In this document: positions 1-6,051 of the stretch, piece after piece | Layout: each line of letters starts with the position of its first letter | Numbering within the stretch: position 1 is the first letter of the stretch | Assembly: GCA_007116425.1 (NCBI GenBank) | Contig: SKIL01000231.1 | Span: 1 to 10,076, forward strand | From: Bacteriovoracaceae bacterium | Lineage (GTDB): Bacteria > Bdellovibrionota > Bacteriovoracia > Bacteriovoracales > Bacteriovoracaceae | Reading direction: 5' to 3' | Length of the DNA stretch: 10,076 bases | Position numbers and translations under genes: made by a program | The notes under the pieces: generated by a model | Seen by the model: only the letters and a program-made list of their open reading frames with translations | The model's database searches: none | Told to the model about the DNA's origin: nothing

Positions 1-79
1 GATTTTTTTTCTTGATAAGATCAATTGTAAAATCGATGGCCGACTTCATTTCTAAATTTTCATTATTTTTGTCTTTCAT
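1..79 (-). CDS. Start of a gene downstream of tldD, probably TldE/PmbA (partial, 26 codons)
   Basis: Only the N-terminus is in the window; the gene runs off the left edge. It opens with ATG at 79 and reads MKDKNNENLEMKSAIDFTI, then DLIKKKN, with no stop. It lies 20 bp downstream of the tldD stop on the same strand, with a GGGA element about 9 bases before the ATG. The amphipathic stretch AIDFTIDLIKKKN resembles the first helix of TldE/PmbA proteins, which begin with a short helix of the type ALxLAKKxGAD. TldE/PmbA is the usual partner of TldD; the two form a heterodimeric zinc metallopeptidase acting on small unfolded peptides. The gene start is seen in the sequence. The TldE identity is inferred from operon position and a very short stretch, so it could be another gene. 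Confidence 0.5.
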   Translation of the reverse strand, partial: MKDKNNENLEMKSAIDFTIDLIKKKN

Positions 80-99
80 AGTTAATTCCCATTTAAAGA

Positions 100-1554
100 T
101 TATGAACTTTGACCACCGACTAAAATATTATCAACTTTTATCGCCGGTTGACCTACGGTTGTTGGAACGGCCCCACTAACGGACCCACACATTCCTGCGG
201 CCAAATCCAAGTTGTCTCCAACCATGCTGATTTTTGTTAAGACCTCTGGCCCTGATCCAATGAGAGTGGCACTTTTGAGAGGTCTATCAACTTTTCCATT
301 TTTTATAAGATAGCTTTCTTGAGCAGAGAAATTAAATTCGCCTGTTCCAGGAGTAACTGAACCACCACCCATTTTTTTACAATAGATTCCATGGTCAATA
401 CTTGCGATCATGTCCTCGAGTTTATCCTTACCTGAAGCGATGAAAGTGTTTCTCATTCGTGATGCGGGTGCGAACTTATAACTTTCACGCCTACCAGAGC
501 CAGTAGGAGTGTATCCTGTTTTCATGGCCCCGACTTTATCAACTAGAAAACTATTGAGTTTTCCGTTGACTATTAAATCTGTTTTTTGGGTTGGAGTTCC
601 TTCATCATCGATATTAATTGAACCCCAAGCATTTGACATGGTTCCATCATCTATTGCACTAACACATTCGCTCGCAATCATCTCTCCCATTTTGTCGTGG
701 AAAACAGAAGCTTTCTTTGCCACCGAAGTGGTTTCGAGCAAGTGACCACAGGCCTCATGAAAAATAACTCCACCAAATCCATTATCAATTACAACAGGCA
801 TCTTTCCTGCTGGGCAATCGTCTGCCGTAAGTTTCACAAGGGCCTGCTTTGTAACCTCGGCAGCTAATTCTTCTGGGCGATAATTTTCACTCATCTCCCA
901 GCCAGTAAAACTACCTGGTGCCTCATATCCATCGCTTCTTTCTTTGCCATCACTGGCAATCGCATTTACAAGAAGTCGGCAGTATTGTCGTTGATCTGAA
1001 GTATGAAGCCCTTCTGTGTTGAATATCTGTACCTTTTGCAGTCTTTCTAAAACAGAAGCTTTGGCCTGAATAATACGTGAGTCGTGGTTTAGCATGAAGT
1101 TAGATATAGACATTAAGTAATCAACTTTCTCTTTTGCTATATCACTTTCTTCTCCCATCGTTTTATCAAGTGTCCACTTTGTAGAGTGTATATTTTTAGG
1201 GGATTCAAAATTAAATGAGGGCAAACTATCTAATTGTGGTGCTCTCTTATTAAGTGTTGAGAGGGCCCGTGTTATACGGATAAGTTCGTCAATATCTTTA
1301 TGGTTTGTATATCCGTAAAGAACTTGTGTTCCATAAACGAGGCGTATCCCAATTCCAAAGTCGATTCCACCGTCAACTTCGTGGACTTTTCCAGATAGGA
1401 TATCAATCACATTTCGAGTGTGGTGCTCAATAAAGATATCAGCAAAGTTTGCTCCTAGTTTTCGGGCCTCATCTAGCACACCGTATGCAATGCTAGGATC
1501 GAGAAGATTTATAGGTTCAAATCTCTCAGTAATTTCAATATTTTTATTTTGCAT
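100..1554 (-). CDS. tldD: TldD, metallopeptidase subunit
   Basis: TldD is the catalytic subunit of the cytoplasmic TldD/TldE zinc peptidase, which in E. coli matures microcin B17 and degrades unfolded peptides and the CcdA antitoxin. The product is 484 residues, close to the 481 of E. coli TldD. The metal site is visible: HEACGH (HExxxH) at residues 266-271, and the third ligand Cys456 in the C-terminal stretch GMCGSVSGAVPTT. The N-terminal domain (about 20-200) contains the typical VxxGxxxEVDGGIDFGIGIR region. The ATG at 1554 is chosen because GGAG sits 5 bases upstream (1560-1563), the length fits the family and homology begins here. The frame stays open back to 1785, but those 77 codons show no TldD similarity and would run into htpX. 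A gene likely to be tldE follows 20 bp downstream. Identification is firm. Confidence 0.96.
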   Translation of the reverse strand: MQNKNIEITERFEPINLLDPSIAYGVLDEARKLGANFADIFIEHHTRNVIDILSGKVHEVDGGIDFGIGIRLVYGTQVLYGYTNHKDIDELIRITRALSTLNKRAPQLDSLPSFNFESPKNIHSTKWTLDKTMGEESDIAKEKVDYLMSISNFMLNHDSRIIQAKASVLERLQKVQIFNTEGLHTSDQRQYCRLLVNAIASDGKERSDGYEAPGSFTGWEMSENYRPEELAAEVTKQALVKLTADDCPAGKMPVVIDNGFGGVIFHEACGHLLETTSVAKKASVFHDKMGEMIASECVSAIDDGTMSNAWGSINIDDEGTPTQKTDLIVNGKLNSFLVDKVGAMKTGYTPTGSGRRESYKFAPASRMRNTFIASGKDKLEDMIASIDHGIYCKKMGGGSVTPGTGEFNFSAQESYLIKNGKVDRPLKSATLIGSGPEVLTKISMVGDNLDLAAGMCGSVSGAVPTTVGQPAIKVDNILVGGQSS

Positions 1555-1559
1555 ATTTT

Positions 1560-1563
1560 CTCC
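1560..1563 (-). promoter_or_regulatory. Ribosome binding site fixing the tldD start
   Basis: GGAG on the minus strand, followed by AAAAT and then ATG at 1554. The good spacing of 5 bases supports this start over the longer open frame that begins at 1785. Confidence 0.7.
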
Positions 1564-1596
1564 AAAAATGACATTCAACACTAAAGTTGAGTTAGC

Positions 1597-1625
1597 ATGA
1601 TGACTTTGGGAAGCGAAATAGTCAA
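1597..1625 (-). promoter_or_regulatory. Candidate housekeeping promoter for tldD
   Basis: On the minus strand TTGACT (1620-1625, 5 of 6 matches to the -35 consensus) is separated by 17 bases from CATCAT (1597-1602, 4 of 6 to the -10). Transcription would start near 1590, giving a leader of about 36 bases with the GGAG site. A short inverted repeat TCAAC-N6-GTTGA (1575-1590) lies at the predicted start of the transcript and might be an operator, although a 5-bp arm is weak. This is inference from consensus matching only. Confidence 0.4.
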
Positions 1626-1653
1626 TTTTCGGTGAAATTTCATTGGTTATGAC

Positions 1654-1682
1654 CTTGACAGTCTTGCCTATGATGCCATTTT
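1654..1682 (+). promoter_or_regulatory. Candidate heat-shock (sigma-32-like) promoter for htpX
   Basis: CTTGACA (1654-1660), 13 bases, then TGCCATTTT (1674-1682). The enterobacterial sigma-32 pattern is CTTGAAA, 13-15 bases, CCCCATnT, so the -35 differs at one position and the -10 keeps the CCATnT core. htpX belongs to the sigma-32 regulon in E. coli, which makes the match more meaningful. The same DNA also contains a perfect housekeeping -35 hexamer, TTGACA (1655-1660), but at 16-18 bases downstream there is only a poor -10 (CATTTT or similar). The transcript would have a leader of about 50 bases. Confidence 0.4.
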
Positions 1683-1738
1683 TAGGGAGAATAAACTGTT
1701 TTATTTTTAAAGAGATACTTCTACGGGAGAAATAAAAG

Positions 1739-2644
1739 ATGTTTAAAAGAGTCGGATTATTTTTATTAGTGAATATGCTAGTCATCGTTGTAGGTGCGAC
1801 AGCAATTTCAATTATTATGAGAATGTTTGGGTTGGAGCCTTATGCAACTCAGCATGGTATTAATTATGGCTCATTAATGATCATCTGTTTGGTCTGGGGG
1901 ATGGCCGGGTCATTTGTTTCTTTGATGATTTCTAAATTTATGGCAAAAACTATGTTTAAACTTCAGGTGCTTGAGCCAAATGGCCCAAATGCTGAGCTCG
2001 TACGCCGCGTTCATCAGCTTGCCCAAAGGGCAGGACTTAGCAAAATGCCTGAAGTCGCTATTTATAACAGCCCCGAAGTAAATGCTTTTGCAACCGGTCC
2101 TTCAAGAAACAACTCACTAGTCGCTGTCTCTACAGGTCTTTTGCAAAATATGAATAGTGAAGAAGCAGAAGGAGTACTTGCTCACGAGGTTGCACACATC
2201 GCAAACGGAGACATGGTGACAATGGCCCTAATTCAAGGGGTTGTTAACGCTTTTGTGATCTTTTTTGCACGCGTTGTAACTTTAATCATTGATAATTTTT
2301 TGAGAAAAGATGACGGCCCAGGTTTAGGATTTTTTGCCTATATTATGCTTAACAACCTTTTCCATATTATTTTTGGAATTTTAGCATCTCCTGTCGTTTT
2401 CGCTTTCTCTAGATGGAGAGAATATCGCGCTGATGCTGGTGGTGCACAACTGGCCGGTAAGCACAAAATGATTGCTGCTCTTGAGGCCTTAAAAAGAACA
2501 TATGAAAGAGCTGAAGTTAAGAGTGAGATCAACGACTCAAGCGTGAGAACAATGAAAATTTCTTCTCACACTAAAATGAGTGAGCTCTTTTCTACACACC
2601 CCACTCTAGACAAGCGTATAGAAGCACTAAAAAGAATGGGATAA
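1739..2644 (+). CDS. htpX: HtpX, inner-membrane zinc metalloprotease
   Basis: HtpX (peptidase family M48B) is an inner-membrane endoprotease that removes damaged or misfolded membrane proteins together with FtsH. The product is 301 residues against 293 in E. coli. Visible are two N-terminal membrane segments (about 6-28 and 44-64), the cytoplasmic zinc motif HEVAH at 149-153 followed by IANGDMVTMALIQGVVN (near-identical to the E. coli motif region), two further hydrophobic stretches (about 161-183 and 198-222), the third zinc ligand Glu228 in the REYRAD motif, and the family-typical C-terminal LFSTHPTLDKRIEAL. The ATG at 1739 has GGGAGA (1725-1730) 8 bases upstream. It is divergent from tldD and ends 4 bp short of the stop of the convergent FabK-like gene. 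Nothing is missing from the active site. Confidence 0.97.
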   Translation: MFKRVGLFLLVNMLVIVVGATAISIIMRMFGLEPYATQHGINYGSLMIICLVWGMAGSFVSLMISKFMAKTMFKLQVLEPNGPNAELVRRVHQLAQRAGLSKMPEVAIYNSPEVNAFATGPSRNNSLVAVSTGLLQNMNSEEAEGVLAHEVAHIANGDMVTMALIQGVVNAFVIFFARVVTLIIDNFLRKDDGPGLGFFAYIMLNNLFHIIFGILASPVVFAFSRWREYRADAGGAQLAGKHKMIAALEALKRTYERAEVKSEINDSSVRTMKISSHTKMSELFSTHPTLDKRIEALKRMG

Positions 2645-2648
2645 ATTC

Positions 2649-3596
2649 TTAAGAGATTTGTGCGACGGACTGATCGTATTGTTTAATAAGTTCGTCCACA
2701 CACTCTTGAACACTTAGGATAGAGTTGATCAGGCCACTAATTTGACCGATTTCTAACTCTCCCTCTTCTAGGTCTCCCTCGAGCATTCCTTTTTTTGCAC
2801 GGCCTTTTCCTAGAAGGTTTTGAAGCTCTTCTTTACTAGCACAACGATCCTCAAGTTCTTTCACTTGCTCATAGAAGTGATTTTTTAGCAAGCGCACTGG
2901 AACTAAGTTTTTCATGCTTAGGAGAGTAGAGTTAAAGTTTGCCTGAACAATCGCTTCTTTGAATTTCTGATGTGCGGAGGATTCCTTGGTGGCCGCAAAT
3001 CGACTCCCAATCTGAACACCGTTTGCACCTAGGGCCAGGGCAGCGGCAATTCCTCTCCCGTCTCCAATTCCTCCTGCCGCTATAACAGGTATAGATAATT
3101 TGTCCACGACCTGAGGAATAAGGGCCATTGTTGTGATTTCATCTCTTCCATTATGGCCACCGGCCTCAAATCCCTCAGCAACAACTGCGTCCACTCCAGC
3201 ATCTTGACACTTTATGGCCAGTTCAGGGGTTGAAGTGACATGAACAACTGTTTTTCCTTCTCGTTTTAACCATGGGGTAAATTTTTTGGGACTACCGGCA
3301 CTGGTAAAAAAGATATTTATTCCATGATCAAGAGCAACCTGAATTTGCTTTTCAGCGTCTTTATACAATAGAGGAACGTTTACTCCAAAAGGCTTTTGAG
3401 TCAAGCTCTTGGCCTTGATGATATGTTGTTCAAGTAATTCTGGTTTCATTGAACCGGCACCAATAAGCCCTAACACGCCTGCATTGGAACAGGCCGCAGC
3501 TAGTTTTGCGCCTGAGACCCAAACCATTCCACCCTGAATAATAGGGAACTTCGTATTAAAAAGATTACAGATCTGACGGTGCTTTTCTTGTTTCAT
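2649..3596 (-). CDS. FMN-dependent nitronate monooxygenase / FabK-like enoyl-ACP reductase family enzyme
   Basis: A 315-residue TIM-barrel flavoenzyme of the nitronate monooxygenase (2-nitropropane dioxygenase) and FabK superfamily. Motifs in order: FPIIQGGMVWV (17-27), GVLGLIGAG (40-48), KPFGVNVPLL (68-77), GVDAVVAEGFEAGGHNG (134-150, with the family's conserved His148), PVIAAGGIGDGRG (170-182, phosphate-binding loop) and GANGVQIGSRF (190-200). The tail EGDLEEGELEIGQISGLI (273-290) resembles the FabK C-terminus (GD-E-GS--GQ-AGLV), so an enoyl-ACP reductase role in fatty-acid synthesis is as likely as nitronate oxidation. Sequence alone does not separate them. The ATG is 3 bases after the stop of the upstream signalling gene and no Shine-Dalgarno sequence is visible before it, suggesting translational coupling. 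Its end faces htpX across 4 bp. Confidence 0.88.
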   Translation of the reverse strand: MKQEKHRQICNLFNTKFPIIQGGMVWVSGAKLAAACSNAGVLGLIGAGSMKPELLEQHIIKAKSLTQKPFGVNVPLLYKDAEKQIQVALDHGINIFFTSAGSPKKFTPWLKREGKTVVHVTSTPELAIKCQDAGVDAVVAEGFEAGGHNGRDEITTMALIPQVVDKLSIPVIAAGGIGDGRGIAAALALGANGVQIGSRFAATKESSAHQKFKEAIVQANFNSTLLSMKNLVPVRLLKNHFYEQVKELEDRCASKEELQNLLGKGRAKKGMLEGDLEEGELEIGQISGLINSILSVQECVDELIKQYDQSVAQIS

Positions 3597-3599
3597 AAT

Positions 3600-5024
3600 T
3601 TAATTTTTACTTGATCTTGTTTTTAAAATTTTCTCCATTAACGCCAAGATCTCACTTGTTTTTTCATTTCCGTAACGATCTTTTAAAATTTGGATAATTG
3701 GTTGCGGTTTGCCACCTTTTTCTTTGAATAATAATAACTCAACAACAAAATCATTACATAAAATAAATAAGTTTTGGATCAGGTTAAATTCTTTTAAGTT
3801 ATTATCGGCCTTGTCAAAAAAACCACGTCCGTCGGGGCTTCCATGATGAGTCAGTATAAGTTGGTCAATAGACAGAGGAGCTTCATCATGATGCCTGATA
3901 ATATCGGCCCCATCTTTTGCGTGATTCATTATAAGCCCCCAATCATCTGAAGACAGATTACTTTCTTTCAATTGTTCAACAGTTGATATTTTTGCTAATT
4001 CAGGACGGTCTCCCAAGGCAATGTCTTTAAAAAAACATGCATAACTTAAGAGTTCAATATTATGAGGAGTGTTTTTACCAAGTGCTACCAAAATTTCTGT
4101 TGCGACAATTAAGGTAAGGTGAGCGTGTTGATACAAGTAACGTGACTTTGAATTGAGAACTTTTCTCAATAGAGTGCTCATTTTGCTTGATTGATTAATA
4201 CTCACCATCATATTTTCAATGATCGAGTCGGTTAGCTGAATTGTTGCAGAAGTAAAACCAAGGGTTTTTATTTCATTCAAAGCGACGTGAAAATTTACAT
4301 CTAATTGTTCAAAGTATTGATTAGGAATATCTTCAGCATTGATTTTCCCTCCATCAGAAGGAAAAGGGCTTGATTCGGAAAGTTTATTAACAAGGAAGTC
4401 AGAAACATAGTTTGTAAAGTTCTGTTGATCTTGTTTTGGAATGAAGAAGTTTTTTAGGCCTTGATCTTTGTATTTATATATCATTTCTTTATTATAATTA
4501 TCACCAGCATGAATTCTTTTAATAAACTGAAACTTGTTTGGACCTTTTTTAATTCTTAAAAATGTGTCACAGCAAGTTGTATTTAAATGAAGAAAGTAAT
4601 CTATCGGAATTGAAACAAAGTCTGGATGTGATTTTTTGTTCATGACATCTGTAGAGTGTCCAAGAAGGTTTCCACAATGAGTTATTACCTTCTCCCAATC
4701 TTTAGTGCTCGGGACATAAAAATATGAGCTGAGTTCTTGTGGCATGTCTTGGATATGTTTTGGAGAATTCGGGCCGCCTAAGATAACCATTTGTGTTTCA
4801 CTTGGATTTTGCTTGAGATAGCTATGAAGATTTTTGGCCGTATTTTCAGAACCAACTTGATAAGTAGTAATAATTAAATCAATCGAAGGGAGAATATTTA
4901 AAAGGGCTATGGCCTCTTTTGCATTATCCCTAGGGATAATTTCAGAGCTTAGATAGGTCTTCAAATTTAGAGATATAAGCTCTTGCAAACTTTGATTAGG
5001 TTCAATGATTATAATTTGGGCCAT
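3600..5024 (-). CDS. Signalling protein: degenerate receiver, middle domain, degenerate HD-GYP-like domain
   Basis: The product is 474 residues from the ATG at 5024. Residues 2-120 look like a response-regulator receiver (AQIIIIEPN at strand 1), but the phospho-acceptor position in DLIITTYQ is Thr54 instead of Asp, and the first acidic pair is Glu-Pro. Residues about 130-215 form a second domain (FVSIPIDYFLHL ... KYKDQGLKNFFIP) of a type that, from memory, precedes HD-GYP domains in delta-proteobacterial proteins. Residues about 295-460 resemble HD-GYP: His300/302, Lys333-Asp334 where His-Asp is expected (FFKDIALGD instead of HDIGK), His368, His378/379, HHGSPDGRGFF at 393-403 where HHExxDGxGYP is typical, and Asp425. 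Cyclic-di-GMP hydrolysis is therefore doubtful. A sensing or scaffold role is more likely. It is followed 3 bp later by the FabK-like gene. Confidence 0.75.
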   Translation of the reverse strand: MAQIIIIEPNQSLQELISLNLKTYLSSEIIPRDNAKEAIALLNILPSIDLIITTYQVGSENTAKNLHSYLKQNPSETQMVILGGPNSPKHIQDMPQELSSYFYVPSTKDWEKVITHCGNLLGHSTDVMNKKSHPDFVSIPIDYFLHLNTTCCDTFLRIKKGPNKFQFIKRIHAGDNYNKEMIYKYKDQGLKNFFIPKQDQQNFTNYVSDFLVNKLSESSPFPSDGGKINAEDIPNQYFEQLDVNFHVALNEIKTLGFTSATIQLTDSIIENMMVSINQSSKMSTLLRKVLNSKSRYLYQHAHLTLIVATEILVALGKNTPHNIELLSYACFFKDIALGDRPELAKISTVEQLKESNLSSDDWGLIMNHAKDGADIIRHHDEAPLSIDQLILTHHGSPDGRGFFDKADNNLKEFNLIQNLFILCNDFVVELLLFKEKGGKPQPIIQILKDRYGNEKTSEILALMEKILKTRSSKN

Positions 5025-5029
5025 AAAAT

Positions 5030-5033
5030 TCCT
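5030..5033 (-). promoter_or_regulatory. Ribosome binding site fixing the start of the HD-GYP-like gene
   Basis: AGGA on the minus strand, 5 bases before the ATG at 5024. An in-frame ATG exists seven codons upstream at 5045, but it has no such site and overlaps a TATAAT promoter element. The start at 5024 places the receiver's first beta strand (IIIIEPN) right at the N-terminus, as is normal for receivers. Confidence 0.65.
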
Positions 5034-5043
5034 TTTGTTTCCC

Positions 5044-5072
5044 ATTATAATCGTAAAGTGTATTTAAGAAAA
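5044..5072 (-). promoter_or_regulatory. Candidate promoter of the HD-GYP-like / FabK-like pair
   Basis: A perfect -10 hexamer TATAAT (5044-5049, minus strand) lies 17 bases from a weak -35, TTTTCT (5067-5072). Both sit inside the 37-bp gap behind mnmD. The start of transcription would be near 5037, about a dozen bases before the ATG at 5024, leaving room for its AGGA site. If real, the two downstream genes can be expressed apart from mnmD. AT-rich intergenic DNA yields such hexamers by chance fairly often. Confidence 0.4.
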
Positions 5073-5082
5073 ATGTTTTGAG

Positions 5083-5934
5083 TTATAGCTCAGCGTCAAG
5101 ATAGGGGGGCTGTTTTGTACGAGTAAGGGCCTCTTGTTCCTTCAAAATTTTTTTGAGCACTTCTTCTTGGTTTTTATATTCATCCCAATTTTGTGCAATG
5201 GCCCTAGTACTTGACCTCTTTCGTCCGAATCCAATCCTGTTTTCAACTTTCCAGCCGGCCTTGTAAAGAGCCTTTCGAACTCTAATTGATGCACTATAAG
5301 TTGATAGAATTGTTTTATTTTTTATGGCAAGCTTTAACAAGTCTTCAAACCACTCTTGAGTCCAAAGCGTTGGGTTTTTCTTGGGGCTAAAGGCATCTTG
5401 AAAGATAGCGTGAAACTGAACGGATTGATCCTGAAGGTATTTGATAGTTTTTCTTGCATCACCGCATAGGCATTTAAAATGAAAACCTGGCGCCAGTTCA
5501 GCTTCATAAATAAGGAAATCACTTATTCTAGTCTTCGAAAAATTTGAAGCACTTTGTTTTTGAAGAAAACTTTCTACAAGGAATGAGTCCAGCTCTAAAG
5601 AATAAAAAATCAACTTTTTTGACTTGTCTAAATTGTGTATATTTTTTACTGATTCTAGTGTTGCGATTGGGCCAATCCCTAAACCTAGGCCTACCTCTAG
5701 GATGTATACATTAGAGTGTTCTGAACAAATCTGAACAACTTCACAACCTTGGATAAAATTATGAATTGTCTCTGCGTAGGCGCCACTTGTAGAGTGGAAG
5801 TTTTCGTCAAAATAATCAGACCTTAAAGTATAGGATCCGTCCTCTGTCTCAATCCATTGGTAGTTCCCAAGGTCGCCTTTGAGAAGTTCCTCTTTGTGAA
5901 GTTTGTGAAATTTAGATACTTTTCCATCGTTCAC
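5083..5934 (-). CDS. mnmD: MnmD-like tRNA (5-methylaminomethyl-2-thiouridine34) methyltransferase
   Basis: MnmD, equivalent to the N-terminal domain of E. coli MnmC, uses S-adenosylmethionine to convert nm5(s2)U34 to mnm5(s2)U34 in the tRNA anticodon, tuning decoding of split codon boxes. Here it is a stand-alone protein of 283 residues without the FAD oxidase half of MnmC. Family marks in order: EDGSYTLRSDYFDENFHSTSG (31-51), SAM motif I ILEVGLGLGIG (78-88), the acidic end of strand 2 YSLELD (111-116), CGDAR (157-161), QDAFSPKKNPTLWT (179-192, compare DGFAPxKNPxMWT in MnmC), STYSASIRVRKALYKAGW (211-228) and the GFGRKR hallmark (235-240). The start is GTG at 5934, with GAGGAA 9 bases upstream and no suitable in-frame ATG. 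The charged C-terminal tail (250-283) lies beyond the conserved domain. It is divergent from the lipoprotein gene. Confidence 0.9.
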   Translation of the reverse strand: MNDGKVSKFHKLHKEELLKGDLGNYQWIETEDGSYTLRSDYFDENFHSTSGAYAETIHNFIQGCEVVQICSEHSNVYILEVGLGLGIGPIATLESVKNIHNLDKSKKLIFYSLELDSFLVESFLQKQSASNFSKTRISDFLIYEAELAPGFHFKCLCGDARKTIKYLQDQSVQFHAIFQDAFSPKKNPTLWTQEWFEDLLKLAIKNKTILSTYSASIRVRKALYKAGWKVENRIGFGRKRSSTRAIAQNWDEYKNQEEVLKKILKEQEALTRTKQPPYLDAEL

Positions 5935-5954
5935 GGTAAAAAATTCCTCATCAA

Positions 5955-6051
5955 ATACCCAAAGTAGCTTGAGTGAAGTTATTCAAAGATTTGCCTCAAA
6001 AGAGTCGATAAGTCCAGAGTATATACCCAAACTCATGAGGTTTACTTGAGT
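5955..6051. repeat. Duplicated sequence pair in the divergent mnmD / lipoprotein promoter region
   Basis: The 111-bp region between the two divergent starts contains ATACCCAAA twice (5955-5963 and 6023-6031), each followed in the same order by CTTGAGT (5968-5974 and 6045-6051; gaps of 4 and 13 bases). The second CTTGAGT overlaps the TTG start codon of the lipoprotein gene. This could be a decayed tandem duplication, paired protein-binding sites or coincidence. I found no convincing -35/-10 pair on either strand here; TATATA at 6020-6025 is the best -10-like element on the plus strand and lacks a good -35. Confidence 0.3.

Noticed and set aside
1575..1590. Inverted repeat TCAAC-N6-GTTGA near the tldD transcription start
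   Set aside because: Five-bp arms in AT-rich DNA are expected by chance. It is mentioned only within the promoter entry.
1555..1785. An extension of the tldD reading frame by 77 codons, overlapping the htpX start
   Set aside because: No TldD similarity, no ribosome site at 1785, overlap with htpX and its promoter region. The ATG at 1554 has GGAG at ideal spacing and gives the family length.
5025..5045. ATG at 5045 as the start of the HD-GYP-like protein
   Set aside because: It overlaps the TATAAT element and has no ribosome site. The seven extra residues are not part of the receiver fold, and the start at 5024 has AGGA 5 bases upstream.
1176..5792. TGTAGAGTG found three times (about 1180, 4650 and 5788)
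   Set aside because: On the coding strand each copy is CACTCTACA encoding His-Ser-Thr in the same frame, in three unrelated proteins. It is shared codon choice, not a regulatory repeat.
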